Both the position numbers and the translations under genes were made by a program. Positions 50,210 through 60,888 of a stretch of 64,000 bases of DNA are shown piece by piece; within the stretch, counting starts at the first letter, position 1; each line of letters opens with the position of its first letter. The notes below the pieces were generated by a model. That model saw nothing but the letters and a program-made list of their open reading frames with translations. It had not been told where the DNA came from and did not search any database. Source of the stretch: Endotrypanum monterogeii. Lineage: Eukaryota; Euglenozoa; Kinetoplastea; Trypanosomatida; Trypanosomatidae. The DNA lies in contig CM007319.1 of NCBI GenBank assembly GCA_000333855.2, positions 1,211,878 to 1,275,877 of the forward strand. The letters run 5' to 3'.

Positions 50210-51252
50210 CACAGCGTTGTTGCGGGTGGAGAAGTGTTAGGAGAGGAAGCAGGGAACAGTCAAGAGATGATGCACACACACACTCTCGTCGGCTTGAATG
50301 TTTTTTTTCTTTCCTTTTACTATATTTTCTTCGTGCGTCGTGGGACTCTTGTGCGCCGACGCCAAGAATTGCATGAGCAGCGCCAAAAAAAAATTGAAGA
50401 AAAAGGAAGAGAAGCACAGAAAAAGAAATCAAAAGTCATCGACCGATATTAATATATATATATATATAGATATAGATATATGTAGTCCAACAGTTTGTCG
50501 GAAAAAACGGCGTTGAGTGAGGGAGGAGAGAGGAAGGGAATGGGGTACTCGTAAGCGAGGACAAGTGGAAAAGGAGAAGATGAGAAGTGAACACCTGTAC
50601 GCAGCCTCATAAATGCAGGCCAGCCATGTACGAGGACAAGAGAGAGAAGTGGTGCACTGCGTTCTCCTCCTTTCCATTTGCTTTTAGGTCCCGTTTTGAT
50701 CCCCGCGAATGCGCGCACCCTACCTAGCCAAACTCCTTGTGTTTGAAAACGAAACAGATGTTGGTACACTACAACTTTATGATGTTCCGTGTGTAGGTGG
50801 GTGTGTGCACTGGAAACATGGCACACTATAGGGACTAAAAAACTCTTGGAGCCGACCTTTTTACCCAACGTTTGGAGTGTGAACAGTGGCGACAGTCACG
50901 GAGCGCTATTTGTGGTTCAGCCTAACTGCGGCATCTCAACTTTTGGTAAGTTCGGCCAACAACGCGATAATGGTGTGAAGTGACACGCTAACGTAGCCGT
51001 GGAGAGAGAGCATTCCAGATGCATTCAGAGAACGTCGACGCACGTTCGAGTAAGAGACAGATCGTTTTTTTTTGTTTCTTTCGTGGCGACGGCAGAAAGT
51101 GCGGCAGTACCGCTGACAACCGCTAAACAGAAAAAAAAAAAGAGTGAAGTTGGTCTAACAGTGACCTCAAGCCCTGGCTGCAGTACAGAAAGTACATTAC
51201 AAAATGCGTTGAGAGCATTGTAATAACATATTGGAACTCTGTGGCCTATCCA
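50210..51252. other. Intergenic spacer, no gene seen
   Basis: This spacer lies between the cap methyltransferase-like gene and the helicase-like gene. It has an AT-rich patch with GATATA units at 50449-50482 and homopolymers at 51065-51074 and 51130-51141. Confidence 0.6.
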
Positions 51253-52893
51253 TCACGACTGCGGCATCTTCGTGGTCACCCAAAAACCGCTAGGCTTGTT
51301 GTACTCGTCTTCCCTCACGTTACGTTTCCATACCGTCCGAGTGCGGTCGAAAGTCGATAGACGCACCATCTGCCGCGTTGCTAGTTCCCACTCCGATACA
51401 GGAGCTGGCGCCATTTCACGAGCCGTAGAGCTGCCGGTGGCAGCGATGTTATCACTCACAACGACGCCTTGCATCAATGCCGCACACCTCGCCTCATGCT
51501 CCTCTGCCTCCTCGTCGCCGTCTGTGTCGTGCTCGTGGTCTTCAACATTCTTATTATGGGACATCCTTGCTTGCTTGATCATGAGGGCATCACGACGACG
51601 GCCAGCATCTTCAAACGTTATGCCGAGGTGTTCCGTGATCGAATTTGATACGCGAAGAACTTCCCTGCGCAGCTCCCCTGGTGTGGCTGTTTTCAGCTCT
51701 GGTCGCATGAAGCGCAAGTAGGTGAGGATGCAGTTCACCTCGGCCGCCGCATCGTAGTGATGATCAAGCTCGTTTTCGTGCCCCAGCAGGTGATTGAAGT
51801 GCACCTGTTCTCGAACTTTTGAATTGAAGAAGAAGAACTGGTTCTCCATGTGAGCTACGTTGTAGTTTTTCTGGGAGGCGCCCTGTGGCACGACAAGGCG
51901 GCCCTCCGTGCTCGTCGGCCGCGTCCAGATGGGAAGTAGCACGTCACCAAAAAGGTAGGGAACAGTGCCATCCTCGCGAATCAAGTGTGTTCCACGTTGA
52001 GTACCCCGGTCACCATACTTGGTCGACTTGCTGGTGTAGGGCAGGCGGAATTTAAGCATACTGTACTCACTGTGTAAAATGTTTGTCCAGCATTCCTGCG
52101 CACGCATGTTCTCCGCCACGTGATCCTCAAAGTTGGGCAACGCTACACTGCCGGAGCGGATGTCCGATATAAAGAGAAGGGGTTTGTTCCGCTCAAGGGC
52201 AACCTGGGTCAGAAGCACTAAGCCTTTTGGAAGCGGCAGAGGTGCTTCGTACATGGCGGGGATGTCTTCGGTACCACGGGCAACGTCTAGAGTTCCAACG
52301 ATGCTCTGAAGTTTTTCATGAATGGCTTTCTTTTCAGCAGAAACATTGTTGAGTGCGATGTGCTCATACACGAAGCCGAGCGCTGGAAAGACCTCGGTAA
52401 GTTGACGCGCGTTGATGCCGTACGCGGTCGCATTAGTGAAGAATTCATTTCGTAAAGTGAAATTTGCGCGCGGCTCCAGCACATCACGGTCGAACCGACC
52501 GGGGTCAATCAACTCCCACGTGTGCCGAGACGCAAACATCTCGTCGAGGAACGCCAAATGAGTACCAGGCGCCGATCCAGCGTACACGATATGGTACGAG
52601 ATCCCTGGTCGACAGTACATGCAGAGGAGCTGAATCTCGGAAAGGAGGAGCTTACGCTGTCCCCAGTGGATGGCGCTCTTGATGTCTTTGCTACGGGATC
52701 GGTATTCCTCGGCAGGAAAATCATCCTCGATCAGGACGGGAAAAGGAAGCGATGAGGGATAGTGGTAAACGGTGCGCGCCACCAGCCTGCCGTCAAAATC
52801 GCCCGTGACGTCGAGCACTGAGGACGGAGTGGTGTACAACTCATTCACCAGCTCCTGACGCTGTCGCTTCCGCTTCAAATAGCCGCTACCCAT
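51253..52893 (-). CDS. VP39-like cap-specific 2'-O-methyltransferase
   Basis: A 546-residue protein with the Rossmann methyltransferase core of the poxvirus-VP39-like cap 2'-O-methyltransferase family. HWGQRKLLLSEI (77-88) carries the first catalytic-type lysine (Lys81). The AdoMet loop YAGSAPGTH is at 104-112 and LIDPGRFD at 128-135. The strand FISDIRSG (241-248) supplies Asp244, and LKFRLPYTSK (280-289) supplies Lys281. This matches the K-D-K-(E) tetrad; I did not fix the final Glu. Trypanosomatids make the hypermethylated cap 4 on the spliced leader with relatives of this family (MTr2/TbMT48 and MTr3/TbMT57 in T. brucei). The size suggests the MTr3/TbMT57 branch, but an alignment is needed. 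The first ATG is at 52891-52893; the frame upstream starts with TTG. Confidence 0.87.
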   Translation of the reverse strand: MGSGYLKRKRQRQELVNELYTTPSSVLDVTGDFDGRLVARTVYHYPSSLPFPVLIEDDFPAEEYRSRSKDIKSAIHWGQRKLLLSEIQLLCMYCRPGISYHIVYAGSAPGTHLAFLDEMFASRHTWELIDPGRFDRDVLEPRANFTLRNEFFTNATAYGINARQLTEVFPALGFVYEHIALNNVSAEKKAIHEKLQSIVGTLDVARGTEDIPAMYEAPLPLPKGLVLLTQVALERNKPLLFISDIRSGSVALPNFEDHVAENMRAQECWTNILHSEYSMLKFRLPYTSKSTKYGDRGTQRGTHLIREDGTVPYLFGDVLLPIWTRPTSTEGRLVVPQGASQKNYNVAHMENQFFFFNSKVREQVHFNHLLGHENELDHHYDAAAEVNCILTYLRFMRPELKTATPGELRREVLRVSNSITEHLGITFEDAGRRRDALMIKQARMSHNKNVEDHEHDTDGDEEAEEHEARCAALMQGVVVSDNIAATGSSTAREMAPAPVSEWELATRQMVRLSTFDRTRTVWKRNVREDEYNKPSGFWVTTKMPQS

Positions 52894-53819
52894 GTTTTTT
52901 TGGGGGAGAGAGAGCGTTAACAATCCGTTGTGTGGTGTGTAAGATCAATCCTACGAGGTAATCGTATTGGAGGAAAGAACACAAAAATCGCACGCAACGA
53001 AAGTGCTCCTTGTAGATTATCTCCTCCAAGTTGCTCTGTTGCTCAGTGTACTGTTAAATAAAATGAAAAAGAGGGCCTCCTTCTGACCTACTTTGTAGGC
53101 ACGGAAAAAAAAAACACCGGCGTACTTTGTACTCAAGTGCCAAAGGCCGGGGGGTATCTATATCCGAAGACCAGAAGAATAAGTAGGAGGGTGGGGTGCG
53201 GTGGGGGAGGCCCTCTCCCTGCTCATGTCTCAAAGCTTAGATATAAGTACAAAGAGGATACAAGTGTGTCATGAGTTACATGAGACATTCAATGCAACAG
53301 AGTTTGCGGAGCAGGAAAAAAAACGAAGAGTTCGTGGCATGCATACGTCCCTGAAAGAAAGGTAGGAAAAAAGAAAGGGGGAAAAACGTGCCAGAAGCGG
53401 AGGCGGCTAAGCGAGAAAGCAGTGCAACTTACACAATTCGGGAAAAAACCTCCTCCGCCTCTTGGCACCAGGTGTTCATTCTCTTGAGTACGGAAAAACC
53501 CCCACCCCTCCCAAAAAAAAAAAAAACATCCTTTTTTTCTCCGCTCATTAGTACGATCTGCCTATAATCGTTTTTTTCCCCTACGCGAGGCTTTATGTTC
53601 CGTGTTTTTATTTTTTTTGCGCTTTTATGCTCAAACCACGTTGATGGGTGGAAAATCCTCTTGGACAAAGCTTACGTTACGAAAGTATAAAGTTAAAAGA
53701 GAAAAAATCTGAAGCAGATAGGTGCCGATGGGAAGCGGCATCTCTTTTTTTTTCTTTTACAGCTGCAAGAATGTCGGCTACTTGGCCCCCCCCGCATGCC
53801 GGTTCTCACACGTGAAACC
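52894..53819. other. Intergenic spacer, no gene seen
   Basis: 0.9 kb with A/T homopolymers and G-rich plus-strand runs at 53185-53215. No coding-like ORF. Confidence 0.6.
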
Positions 53820-54608
53820 TCACCACTCGAGAGTTGAGCTTCCCACGAAGTCCTGCAACGTCCTCACCATCTCGCGCACCATGCGCGCGTCCAAGGGGGG
53901 ATGCATCGTCAGTCGCGCAATACGCCGCCCTACCACTATGCAGCATTGCACTAACTCCTTCAACTGCTCTTCCGCAAAACTACCATCATCCTCATCTCGC
54001 TCGCTGACAGACGACTCCTGCGAGACGAAGTTCACGGTCTGACGCAATCTTGTCAAGTAGTGGCCCAACGTGGACGCTGCGGGGGTAGGGAGGTCGGCAT
54101 CCTTGCCCTCCGAGCAGAGAGATGGACTCACACCGTTTAAGGATGTGCCGACATCGTTTGGAGACTCAGGAAAAAGAAGCCGAAGCGAGTCTGCCCACTG
54201 TGCACGCGTGAGGACTGGTGAAGAGGAATAGAGGCTGAGATACTTGCGAGCAACCTGCACTAGCTGCTGCGCTTCGTCAGATCGGGTACCAGAACAAACA
54301 CCACCCACTGACCCTTTTCCAGAGGAAGAAGAGTGCTCAGTGTGAACTAGCGAGGGTCCACCTACCTCATAGTTTGACAGCTCAACAAGCTCTACTGACT
54401 GACAAATTCCTTGAATAGCAGCCAATACAGCACCCACGGTTTCACCACGAGTGCGACCCTCTTTAGCGATGTCCTTGAAGAATGTATGCTGGTCCGCTAG
54501 ATCCCTCCAACACTCAGACATTGTGCGATCCTTCATAACAGCGTGGCGGGCATCGACAACAAGTTCAGAAACGCTTGGAGCAGCATCCTCGTCGAAGTTC
54601 AGTGCCAT
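53820..54608 (-). CDS. Hypothetical protein, 262 residues
   Basis: Family not recognised. The protein starts MALNFDEDAAPSVSELVVD at the ATG 54606-54608 and ends in a TGA at 53820. It looks globular and helical at both ends (residues 10-75 and 185-262), with a Ser/Gly-rich linker around 88-110 and a Ser/Pro/Asp-rich stretch around 150-175. There are no membrane segments, signal peptide or known motifs. GC-rich third positions, a complete frame and its place in the cluster support a real gene. Confidence 0.8.
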   Translation of the reverse strand: MALNFDEDAAPSVSELVVDARHAVMKDRTMSECWRDLADQHTFFKDIAKEGRTRGETVGAVLAAIQGICQSVELVELSNYEVGGPSLVHTEHSSSSGKGSVGGVCSGTRSDEAQQLVQVARKYLSLYSSSPVLTRAQWADSLRLLFPESPNDVGTSLNGVSPSLCSEGKDADLPTPAASTLGHYLTRLRQTVNFVSQESSVSERDEDDGSFAEEQLKELVQCCIVVGRRIARLTMHPPLDARMVREMVRTLQDFVGSSTLEW

Positions 54609-55675
54609 GATTAGAACAGCATGCGAAAGAGGGGGGGAAGAAGGAACAGGGAAGTCACCTCAGAGTTGGCACGCAGAAGGTGCAGATTTCCCTTTGAATT
54701 GGCCCTCCTCGCACACACACCCAATGAGTATGTTGTTGTTGTTGTTATGAATTGAAGGGAATCTTAGATCGTCCTTCTGGCTCACAACACAAGAGCGAAG
54801 AAAGAGCAGTGGTGCAAATCAGGAAGAGGAGGAATAAAAATCATAGATACATGTTACACAGCCTCAAAAGAGAAAAGCGACTGCGCGCTCCTGTGGACGA
54901 AGAGAAAGGGGTACGCGCCTAGGGTACCTACTCCGCTGGGAGTACACAAACTCGCACCACCTCGTACAAGATGAGGCACCACCACACACCACCCTAAATA
55001 TCTGCATTTGATATAGGAAGCGTACATCCTCCGGAGTGCGTCCGGTCGCACGAGTTTAAACCCTTTGATATTTTTCGTTGCTTAACGTTTTTTTTTTCGT
55101 CGGAGACAGAGACGCAAAAGAATGCAGGTCGCAAGTTTTTCGATGCATGTAGAGGGAACCTCCCCCTCTTTGACTCAAGACGGGAGGTTGTCCACCTCTC
55201 TCCACTCTGGAGATGACGCACACATACGAGAAGAATAAAAACAGACCAGATGATAGAGGAAGGAGGAGGGTCCATTGACTACTGAAGGAAACGTATCAAG
55301 TGCATGAGTCTGGGCAAACGAGAAATTCAAGAACCAAAATAAGTGAGGCTTTCCATCGCCGAATTCGATAGGGGGTGTTTGAGGGAGAATAAAGATACAC
55401 ACACATACACACACATATACATATAGATAAATATATATATACATATGTGTATGTATGTATTATTGAATAGCAAAACACAACAAGAACATACCCAAGGAAT
55501 TCCGGCAAAAAAAAAACGATTCACAGCTCTACATATCGTCAAAATTTCCTGCTTTTTCCCCACTTCCCTTTTTTGCTCTTGTCGTCTTTATATTCTCCTG
55601 CGCGTGACACAAGCACACGATGATCATCCTCAGTAAGAGGGAAGAATGGAGGCATAAGAAGTGCAAGAGGATGCC
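54609..55675. other. Intergenic spacer, no gene seen
   Basis: This is the 3' UTR region of the CDC50-like gene. It includes a (TTG)n patch at 54729-54746 and an alternating CA/TA stretch at 55394-55460. Confidence 0.6.
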
Positions 55676-56944
55676 TCAGTCACCTTTCAGTAGCGTCGCT
55701 GTGGCACAAAAAGCTCGGTCGCCGTAGCGCTTGTGAAGGCAGATAAAGAGAGTGCTACTGGCGACGCAGACGATGCTGATAAGTAAGTACATCCACGCCA
55801 TGAAAGTGTTTCGACCACCAAGCCAGGAAACGGTGGACAAGGAGAAGCTCTTTTTGCCGCCGAAACCAACTGCGTTGAAGTGCTCATCGATGCGCATGAT
55901 GTAGGTGCCTGGCACCAGATCTTCATCGATTACACGATAAAGCTTCCTAAACGTGGGTAACGACGCTACACGTGCCCAAACCATCAAGTCCTCGTCTGTT
56001 GTCACGGGAATGCGGTGACCAGGCTCATCGGCGTACCATCCTTCGTTGAAGAAGCTGTTGTCGGAGGGCATACTAGAAGGGGGAGTGGGGTTCACATCGC
56101 CGTCCGCAGCGTCATAGGCCCACCGCGGTGCACTCCATACGAATGAACGCGACGAGGGAGGAGGGAAGTATGGTTTTTTGTATTTGGACTCCACATCCGA
56201 AATCCAAGCAATTCCCTTTTTGTGGCAACGACCCGCACCTTCGAGTGGCTCGTTGGTGAAACGTGAAAATGCGCTGCCGTTGCATATAAGCTGCATCGAT
56301 GAGGGTGTCGCCGCCCCATCTGTCTCCTGAGAGACACGGTAGAGAGTTAATGTGTCATTAAACATGGACCACGGAATGAGCCCAGCTGGTAGATACACAA
56401 AATCTTTGTAGTGCAAAGACTTCCCTCTGAGGTGAATAGCCTTCTTCCCGTTGTGGCGCAGCTCGCCTGGGTACGAAAGAGGCGATGTGAAAGATGCTAT
56501 GGAGGCGCGAGACACGTGCCGCCCAGCTAGCTGAGCGGCACTCTTCGAGCCTGAGAACCGACGGTGATTCTGGTAAAAGTTTTCAAGACCGTAGTACACG
56601 TACACCGGTGCCTTCAGATGTTGACCTACACGGAACGATACATTCGTGACGCATCCCGTTTGCCACACATCCGTCGACGACGCTTCATACCGAAAGGCAC
56701 CAGTGCTGTTGTACCCAAACGAGCACTGATGCCGCTGGTCGTAGCGGACAGTGATGTCCAACGCCGATTTATTCGCTTGAAAAATAGATAGACTAAGCGG
56801 AAAACTCACAATCGCGACTACGAGAAGACACAAGGACGAGTGCAGGGGTGTTAAGATTGGTTGCCATGCCGGCAATCGCTGTTGCTTGAAGAGCGCCCAG
56901 AGAGATGGTCTTCTGGGTACGGTATTGTTGGCAGCACCTGCCAT
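55676..56944 (-). CDS. CDC50/LEM3-family P4-ATPase (flippase) beta subunit
   Basis: A 422-residue CDC50/LEM3 protein, the obligatory subunit of phospholipid-translocating P4-ATPases. It has a short cytosolic N-terminus, a first membrane helix at about residues 40-60 (SSLCLLVVAIVSFPLSLSIF), a large extracytoplasmic loop with paired cysteines and N-glycosylation sequons, and a second helix near 381-403 (FMAWMYLLISIVCVASSTLF). Family marks are KAPVYVYYGLENFYQNHRRF and the PAGLIPWSMFNDT block. Leishmania Ros3, which partners the miltefosine transporter, belongs to this family; this may be a paralogue. The frame is open to 57028 but begins with GTG. The ATG at 56942-56944 is the first after a clear splice acceptor. 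The loop contains a Ser/Pro-rich insert not seen in yeast. Confidence 0.92.
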   Translation of the reverse strand: MAGAANNTVPRRPSLWALFKQQRLPAWQPILTPLHSSLCLLVVAIVSFPLSLSIFQANKSALDITVRYDQRHQCSFGYNSTGAFRYEASSTDVWQTGCVTNVSFRVGQHLKAPVYVYYGLENFYQNHRRFSGSKSAAQLAGRHVSRASIASFTSPLSYPGELRHNGKKAIHLRGKSLHYKDFVYLPAGLIPWSMFNDTLTLYRVSQETDGAATPSSMQLICNGSAFSRFTNEPLEGAGRCHKKGIAWISDVESKYKKPYFPPPSSRSFVWSAPRWAYDAADGDVNPTPPSSMPSDNSFFNEGWYADEPGHRIPVTTDEDLMVWARVASLPTFRKLYRVIDEDLVPGTYIMRIDEHFNAVGFGGKKSFSLSTVSWLGGRNTFMAWMYLLISIVCVASSTLFICLHKRYGDRAFCATATLLKGD

Positions 56945-56990
56945 TTTTTTTTTCGTTTCTTGGGAGAGTGCGAAAAAGCGCCAAGCAAAG
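56945..56990 (-). promoter_or_regulatory. Candidate trans-splice acceptor for the CDC50-like gene
   Basis: On the minus strand a pyrimidine-rich stretch (56990-56962) is followed by AG at 56960-56959 and a 14-base A-rich leader up to the ATG. This decides the start codon against the longer frame. Confidence 0.65.
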
Positions 56991-58067
56991 ATAAGTGTGG
57001 GCAATGCTGTTTTCCAGGGTGAGTCCACAAGAAGCGCAGCTCTGATACCTTCTCAAGCCCTGCCGCCCTCCAGGTGAAATTGAGATGTGTGTGAAGCCCC
57101 CCCCCCTCCCGCTCGATGTGCTGTCTCGTCACAAAGGAAGTCCAGGGAGAAAAGACTGCTGTTGTGCGGCCAACGTGCACGCTTCTGGAGAGCTGCAGCT
57201 CTTCCGAAACACTACAAGTGAGGAATAGATGACTATTGTGTGAAGAACTGTGTTTGCCTCTGCAGACGCTTTGGTGTGAACCTCTGCGTCTGGGGAGGAG
57301 TGGAAAGTTCGTGATAGCAGCACGGTGCCGTAGGCTGAGCCCGAGCCTCCCCTAATCTCAAACCGAAAGTATACACGTGAAGGAAAGGCTTCCAGGAAAG
57401 CAGCGGGGATGAAGAAAACAAGAAAAGAAGCGAGTTGTCAGGAAAAAAAAAACAAAAAAAAAAAGGTTGTGAAGCCCGAGAAGTGAATGCAAAAGAGGAA
57501 AGGTGGGAAAGAAACGAGGGGAGAATGAACACGTGGGTGAAAAGGGGAGTGTATCTAACCTAAAAAAAAAAAAAAATAGGTGTTGATGATTCGACGAAAA
57601 TAATCTCTCTTCAGTGAAAACGAAAAGGAGGAAGCTTGAGGTTTTATACATCACTTCATGAACGCCCCGTCGCGTGGCAAAGCTTTGGCAGAACCCAAAA
57701 GCTGAAGGCCGCCTGCTGGACATGTCGTACAGCTGATCGTTTGCAAAAATAGAGTGGGCGTACAAATGAAATATGAGGGACAGTCGATACGGAGCCTTTC
57801 TCCCTTCTAAATTGTGTCTGTGGCGATAAAATTGTATTTGCTAACAGCTCCAAGTGCACAAACATGTCCGCCTCCGCTCTGACAGAGCCTGGCATGCTCA
57901 AAGCGCGACAGCCCAAAGCAAAGCACATCAATTGGAAAAGGGGAAACAGAGGAAATAAAATCACCCCCAGAAAAAAAAAAATACAAAAAAAATGTATTTA
58001 ACAGAAAGCAGCAGAACATCAGCAGACGCCGGAACCAAACACGACTTTCTCCAGCTCCTGTTGAACA
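56991..58067. other. Intergenic spacer, no gene seen
   Basis: 1 kb with several A runs (57447-57464, 57561-57575) and no convincing ORF. It includes the 3' UTR of the gene at 58068-60143. Confidence 0.6.
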
Positions 58068-60143
58068 TTACCGTTGCCTATTTCGATTCGCCTCTATTTC
58101 TTGGGCGATAGTAGATATTGAGGGGGCCAACTGACGGTGGTTCGGTCGGGTCGGGCCGGAAGGTCTGCTTTTCAACCTACTCCTCTCCTGCTGTCGCGTG
58201 TACCTGTCCCTCAGTTTGTCCTGCCACTCCCCAACAAATCGGAATGGAACCAAAAAGTCGCGGCGGCCGCGGACGGCCCTCAACTCACGCAAGGCGTGCT
58301 CCCCCTCGCCGCAGAGAGGCAGCGATGAGGAAGGCGTGAGGGGTGATGATTCCCAGAGGCGATCCGCAAGTATTTCCACCTTGTCCGGGTACAGCATCAA
58401 AACCTCGGCTACAACGTCCTTCATGTCAAACAGGCGCTCGCGCACGAGTCGCGGCAGTCGTGGAAGACTTCGACTGATCGTTGTACCCTCTCTCGGGTCG
58501 CTACGAAGAGAGAAGGTGGAAAAGATGTGCAGTAGTACTTCCTCCCCAGTAACACTCTCGATGGCGCGCTGAGCAAGTGCGGGGGCATCGGCGCGCTGCA
58601 CGAGAACGCCATGCCTCGCGTCGCACAGTCGAAACAAATCGACACGCTCTTGAAAGAGTTTTGTCACATTTTGAGGAAAGGCCTGCACGGCAGACTGCGG
58701 CAACGCCCCGAGGAGCGCCGATTGATGCACGCCATCACGCAGGGGAAGAAGGTCGAAGAGGTGTTGCGCAAGAACCCGCTCGTCGAAGTATGGGGTCGGG
58801 TTGCGCAGGTAGGCGAGCTGGTGCTGAAGCTTTCGCTTGCGCCGACGTTGGCGTGTATTGAGCCCACACATATTTCCTGCTCGATCCGCAGCGAGCGTCT
58901 CCAGCTCGCGTAGTATGCCCTCCTCGTCCACGCCCTCCATATCTGCTGGAACAAAACGCCTTTCGAGCCGAAAACGCACGTAGACTGAAGTGCAACAAGA
59001 TGATAACGACGTGGCATCGTACATGACTCTAAGGGGCACCGACAAGGAAGCGGCAGCGGAAAAGGATGGTACCCGGGTCTGCGGCACACTCTCGCTGCTC
59101 GTGGGGGAGACAACGCGAAGCTCGAACAAAGCAGGTGCGCTCAACAAAACTTGCCAGACATCCCGCCCGGGAGGTAATAATATATTCGCCTGCTCTTGTA
59201 GCTCACTCGTGAAAAGCACCTCCGTTGCTGCAGTAGGCAGTACACGTGCCACCCGGTACCACTCATACGGATGTACCTGGTGCTCTGCCAATCGCGCATT
59301 GGGTGACTGTGAGGTGGCAGCAACCTTCTTGTCATCAATCAACGAGTCTATTGGGAGTTGAACGTAGCCGTGTTCGAGCATGCTGGTCAGCTCTACCGCG
59401 CCTTGTGAGGCACCACCGATTGCGCAGTGGGCTGGGTGTTCATGAAAGATGAGCCGATCTCTGTGCTGCGACGACTGAAGCGCGTCGAGAACGCGGCGTC
59501 TCATCTGCTGTTCCTCAGCCTCTGGAACTGTTGTCCAGAGAGTCTTCACTGGCACGAGGTAGCTGGGGAACAGCGAATAGAGCTCACTAAGAAGGGACTG
59601 AGCGGCAGATGAATCCAACTTCGGAGTTGCAGCAGCGACACTATCAAGCATCGGCGGCGACGGGGTCGCGAGCCGTCGTCTCGCTGCGTCACCGCCGTTG
59701 GGTCGACTGCCTAAGACCTCCGATGGCCTCTGTCCGAGGCGGCGGCGCACCACGTGCACCTGTCCGATCATTTTAGTTTCAAAACGCTCTGCGTAACAAG
59801 CGAAGACATGTCGCAATCCACCGCAAACCGAATCACACACGCGCTCCATCAGCTCAGGCGGCATCTGACGCGAGATTTGCCGGATCGAGGTGAATGTTGT
59901 GGGAACGTAGGGACTCACCTCGTCCACAAGCCCATCAAGCGGTGGTGAGGAGGAGGGGGAGCACAGCCCACTCGAAGCGCTCGAGAGATGCAAAGCTCTC
60001 GTGTTTGTAATGAGAGACGACGACGAAGCCCTGACGTGGGACACTACTTGCGATCCAGTTAGGGGGTATGTTCCCCCCTGCCGCGCAGCTGATGCCAACA
60101 TGGCGAGGGCAAACCGAACAGTGCACAACCTTGCTTGCCGCAT
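58068..60143 (-). CDS. Probable mitochondrial protein of unknown function
   Basis: A 691-residue protein. The N-terminus (MRQARLCTVRFALAMLASAA) is basic, hydroxylated and free of acidic residues, typical of a mitochondrial presequence. Two similar stretches, about residues 186-235 (LLSELYSLFPSYLVPVKTLW) and 470-520 (LFDLLPLRDGVHQSALLGAL), share the pattern of a leucine/proline-rich helix followed by an FP-x-x-hydrophobic turn. A third, weaker one lies near residue 600 (MLYPDKVEILADRL). This repeating small-helical-domain look is seen in kinetoplastid mitochondrial RNA-processing and mitoribosomal factors, but I cannot name the family. The C-terminus is Arg-rich and disordered. There are no catalytic motifs. 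The ATG is at 60141-60143. Confidence 0.82.
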   Translation of the reverse strand: MRQARLCTVRFALAMLASAARQGGTYPLTGSQVVSHVRASSSSLITNTRALHLSSASSGLCSPSSSPPLDGLVDEVSPYVPTTFTSIRQISRQMPPELMERVCDSVCGGLRHVFACYAERFETKMIGQVHVVRRRLGQRPSEVLGSRPNGGDAARRRLATPSPPMLDSVAAATPKLDSSAAQSLLSELYSLFPSYLVPVKTLWTTVPEAEEQQMRRRVLDALQSSQHRDRLIFHEHPAHCAIGGASQGAVELTSMLEHGYVQLPIDSLIDDKKVAATSQSPNARLAEHQVHPYEWYRVARVLPTAATEVLFTSELQEQANILLPPGRDVWQVLLSAPALFELRVVSPTSSESVPQTRVPSFSAAASLSVPLRVMYDATSLSSCCTSVYVRFRLERRFVPADMEGVDEEGILRELETLAADRAGNMCGLNTRQRRRKRKLQHQLAYLRNPTPYFDERVLAQHLFDLLPLRDGVHQSALLGALPQSAVQAFPQNVTKLFQERVDLFRLCDARHGVLVQRADAPALAQRAIESVTGEEVLLHIFSTFSLRSDPREGTTISRSLPRLPRLVRERLFDMKDVVAEVLMLYPDKVEILADRLWESSPLTPSSSLPLCGEGEHALRELRAVRGRRDFLVPFRFVGEWQDKLRDRYTRQQERSRLKSRPSGPTRPNHRQLAPSISTIAQEIEANRNRQR

Positions 60144-60888
60144 TGCACTCCAGCGGTGGCGCCCTTCGTTTACTCAATTGATGAGGGCAGTAACCTAGAG
60201 CACAAAAAAAAAAAAAAGTGAAGTAATATGACTAGATGAAAAGGAGCAACCCCGCACACACGTGTTTCCCCCTTGTGCGCATCATTAGACGAGCAGAGAA
60301 AATTCTGAGCAACGTGAATACAACGGCTCAAAGCACCCAGTGATACAGGGCATGTGTTCCACTTCGCCTGATTCATCTGCGGATGATATGGAAGAAAAAG
60401 ATTAGTGGAAGGAAAAAGCAGAGCACAAGCTTCCACTACACACATAACCCTGAAAAATATACGACTGTACACCATGAATAAAGTCGCGCCGCAGCCAATC
60501 AGCACACTGCCCTTTTAACTAGCGCGAAGCCCAAAGTGCTCCGCACACAGCACCCATGTATTGCAGCTTCGAAGCAACATACATACATACATACATATAT
60601 ATGTTTTTTAATCATTTGGCATCTTTCATGTTCTATTATATATATATATTTTTTTTTTTTTTATACGTGATGGATAAATGTGAAGCAGCAACAGAAGCAG
60701 TTAGTTCATATGGGAAGCGCAACCCGCTCAACGTCAAGTCAGTGTACCGACCCTGTTGTAGTAGTTGCGGCGAAGGTGGTGATTATTTTCTGAGGTATTT
60801 TTCGTATAGTGAAGTGAGAAACAAGGTTGAGCTGGCCCCGGACCCTGGACTCCCTCTGCAGCGCATGGGTGCAAAATAAATTGCCTAT
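60144..60888. other. Intergenic spacer with ACAT repeat
   Basis: It contains an ACAT microsatellite at 60578-60596, an AT tract and a T13 run at 60636-60662. No gene was seen. Confidence 0.6.

Noticed and set aside
56945..57028. Longer CDC50-like start
   Set aside because: The first codon is GTG and a pyrimidine tract plus AG lies inside the extension.
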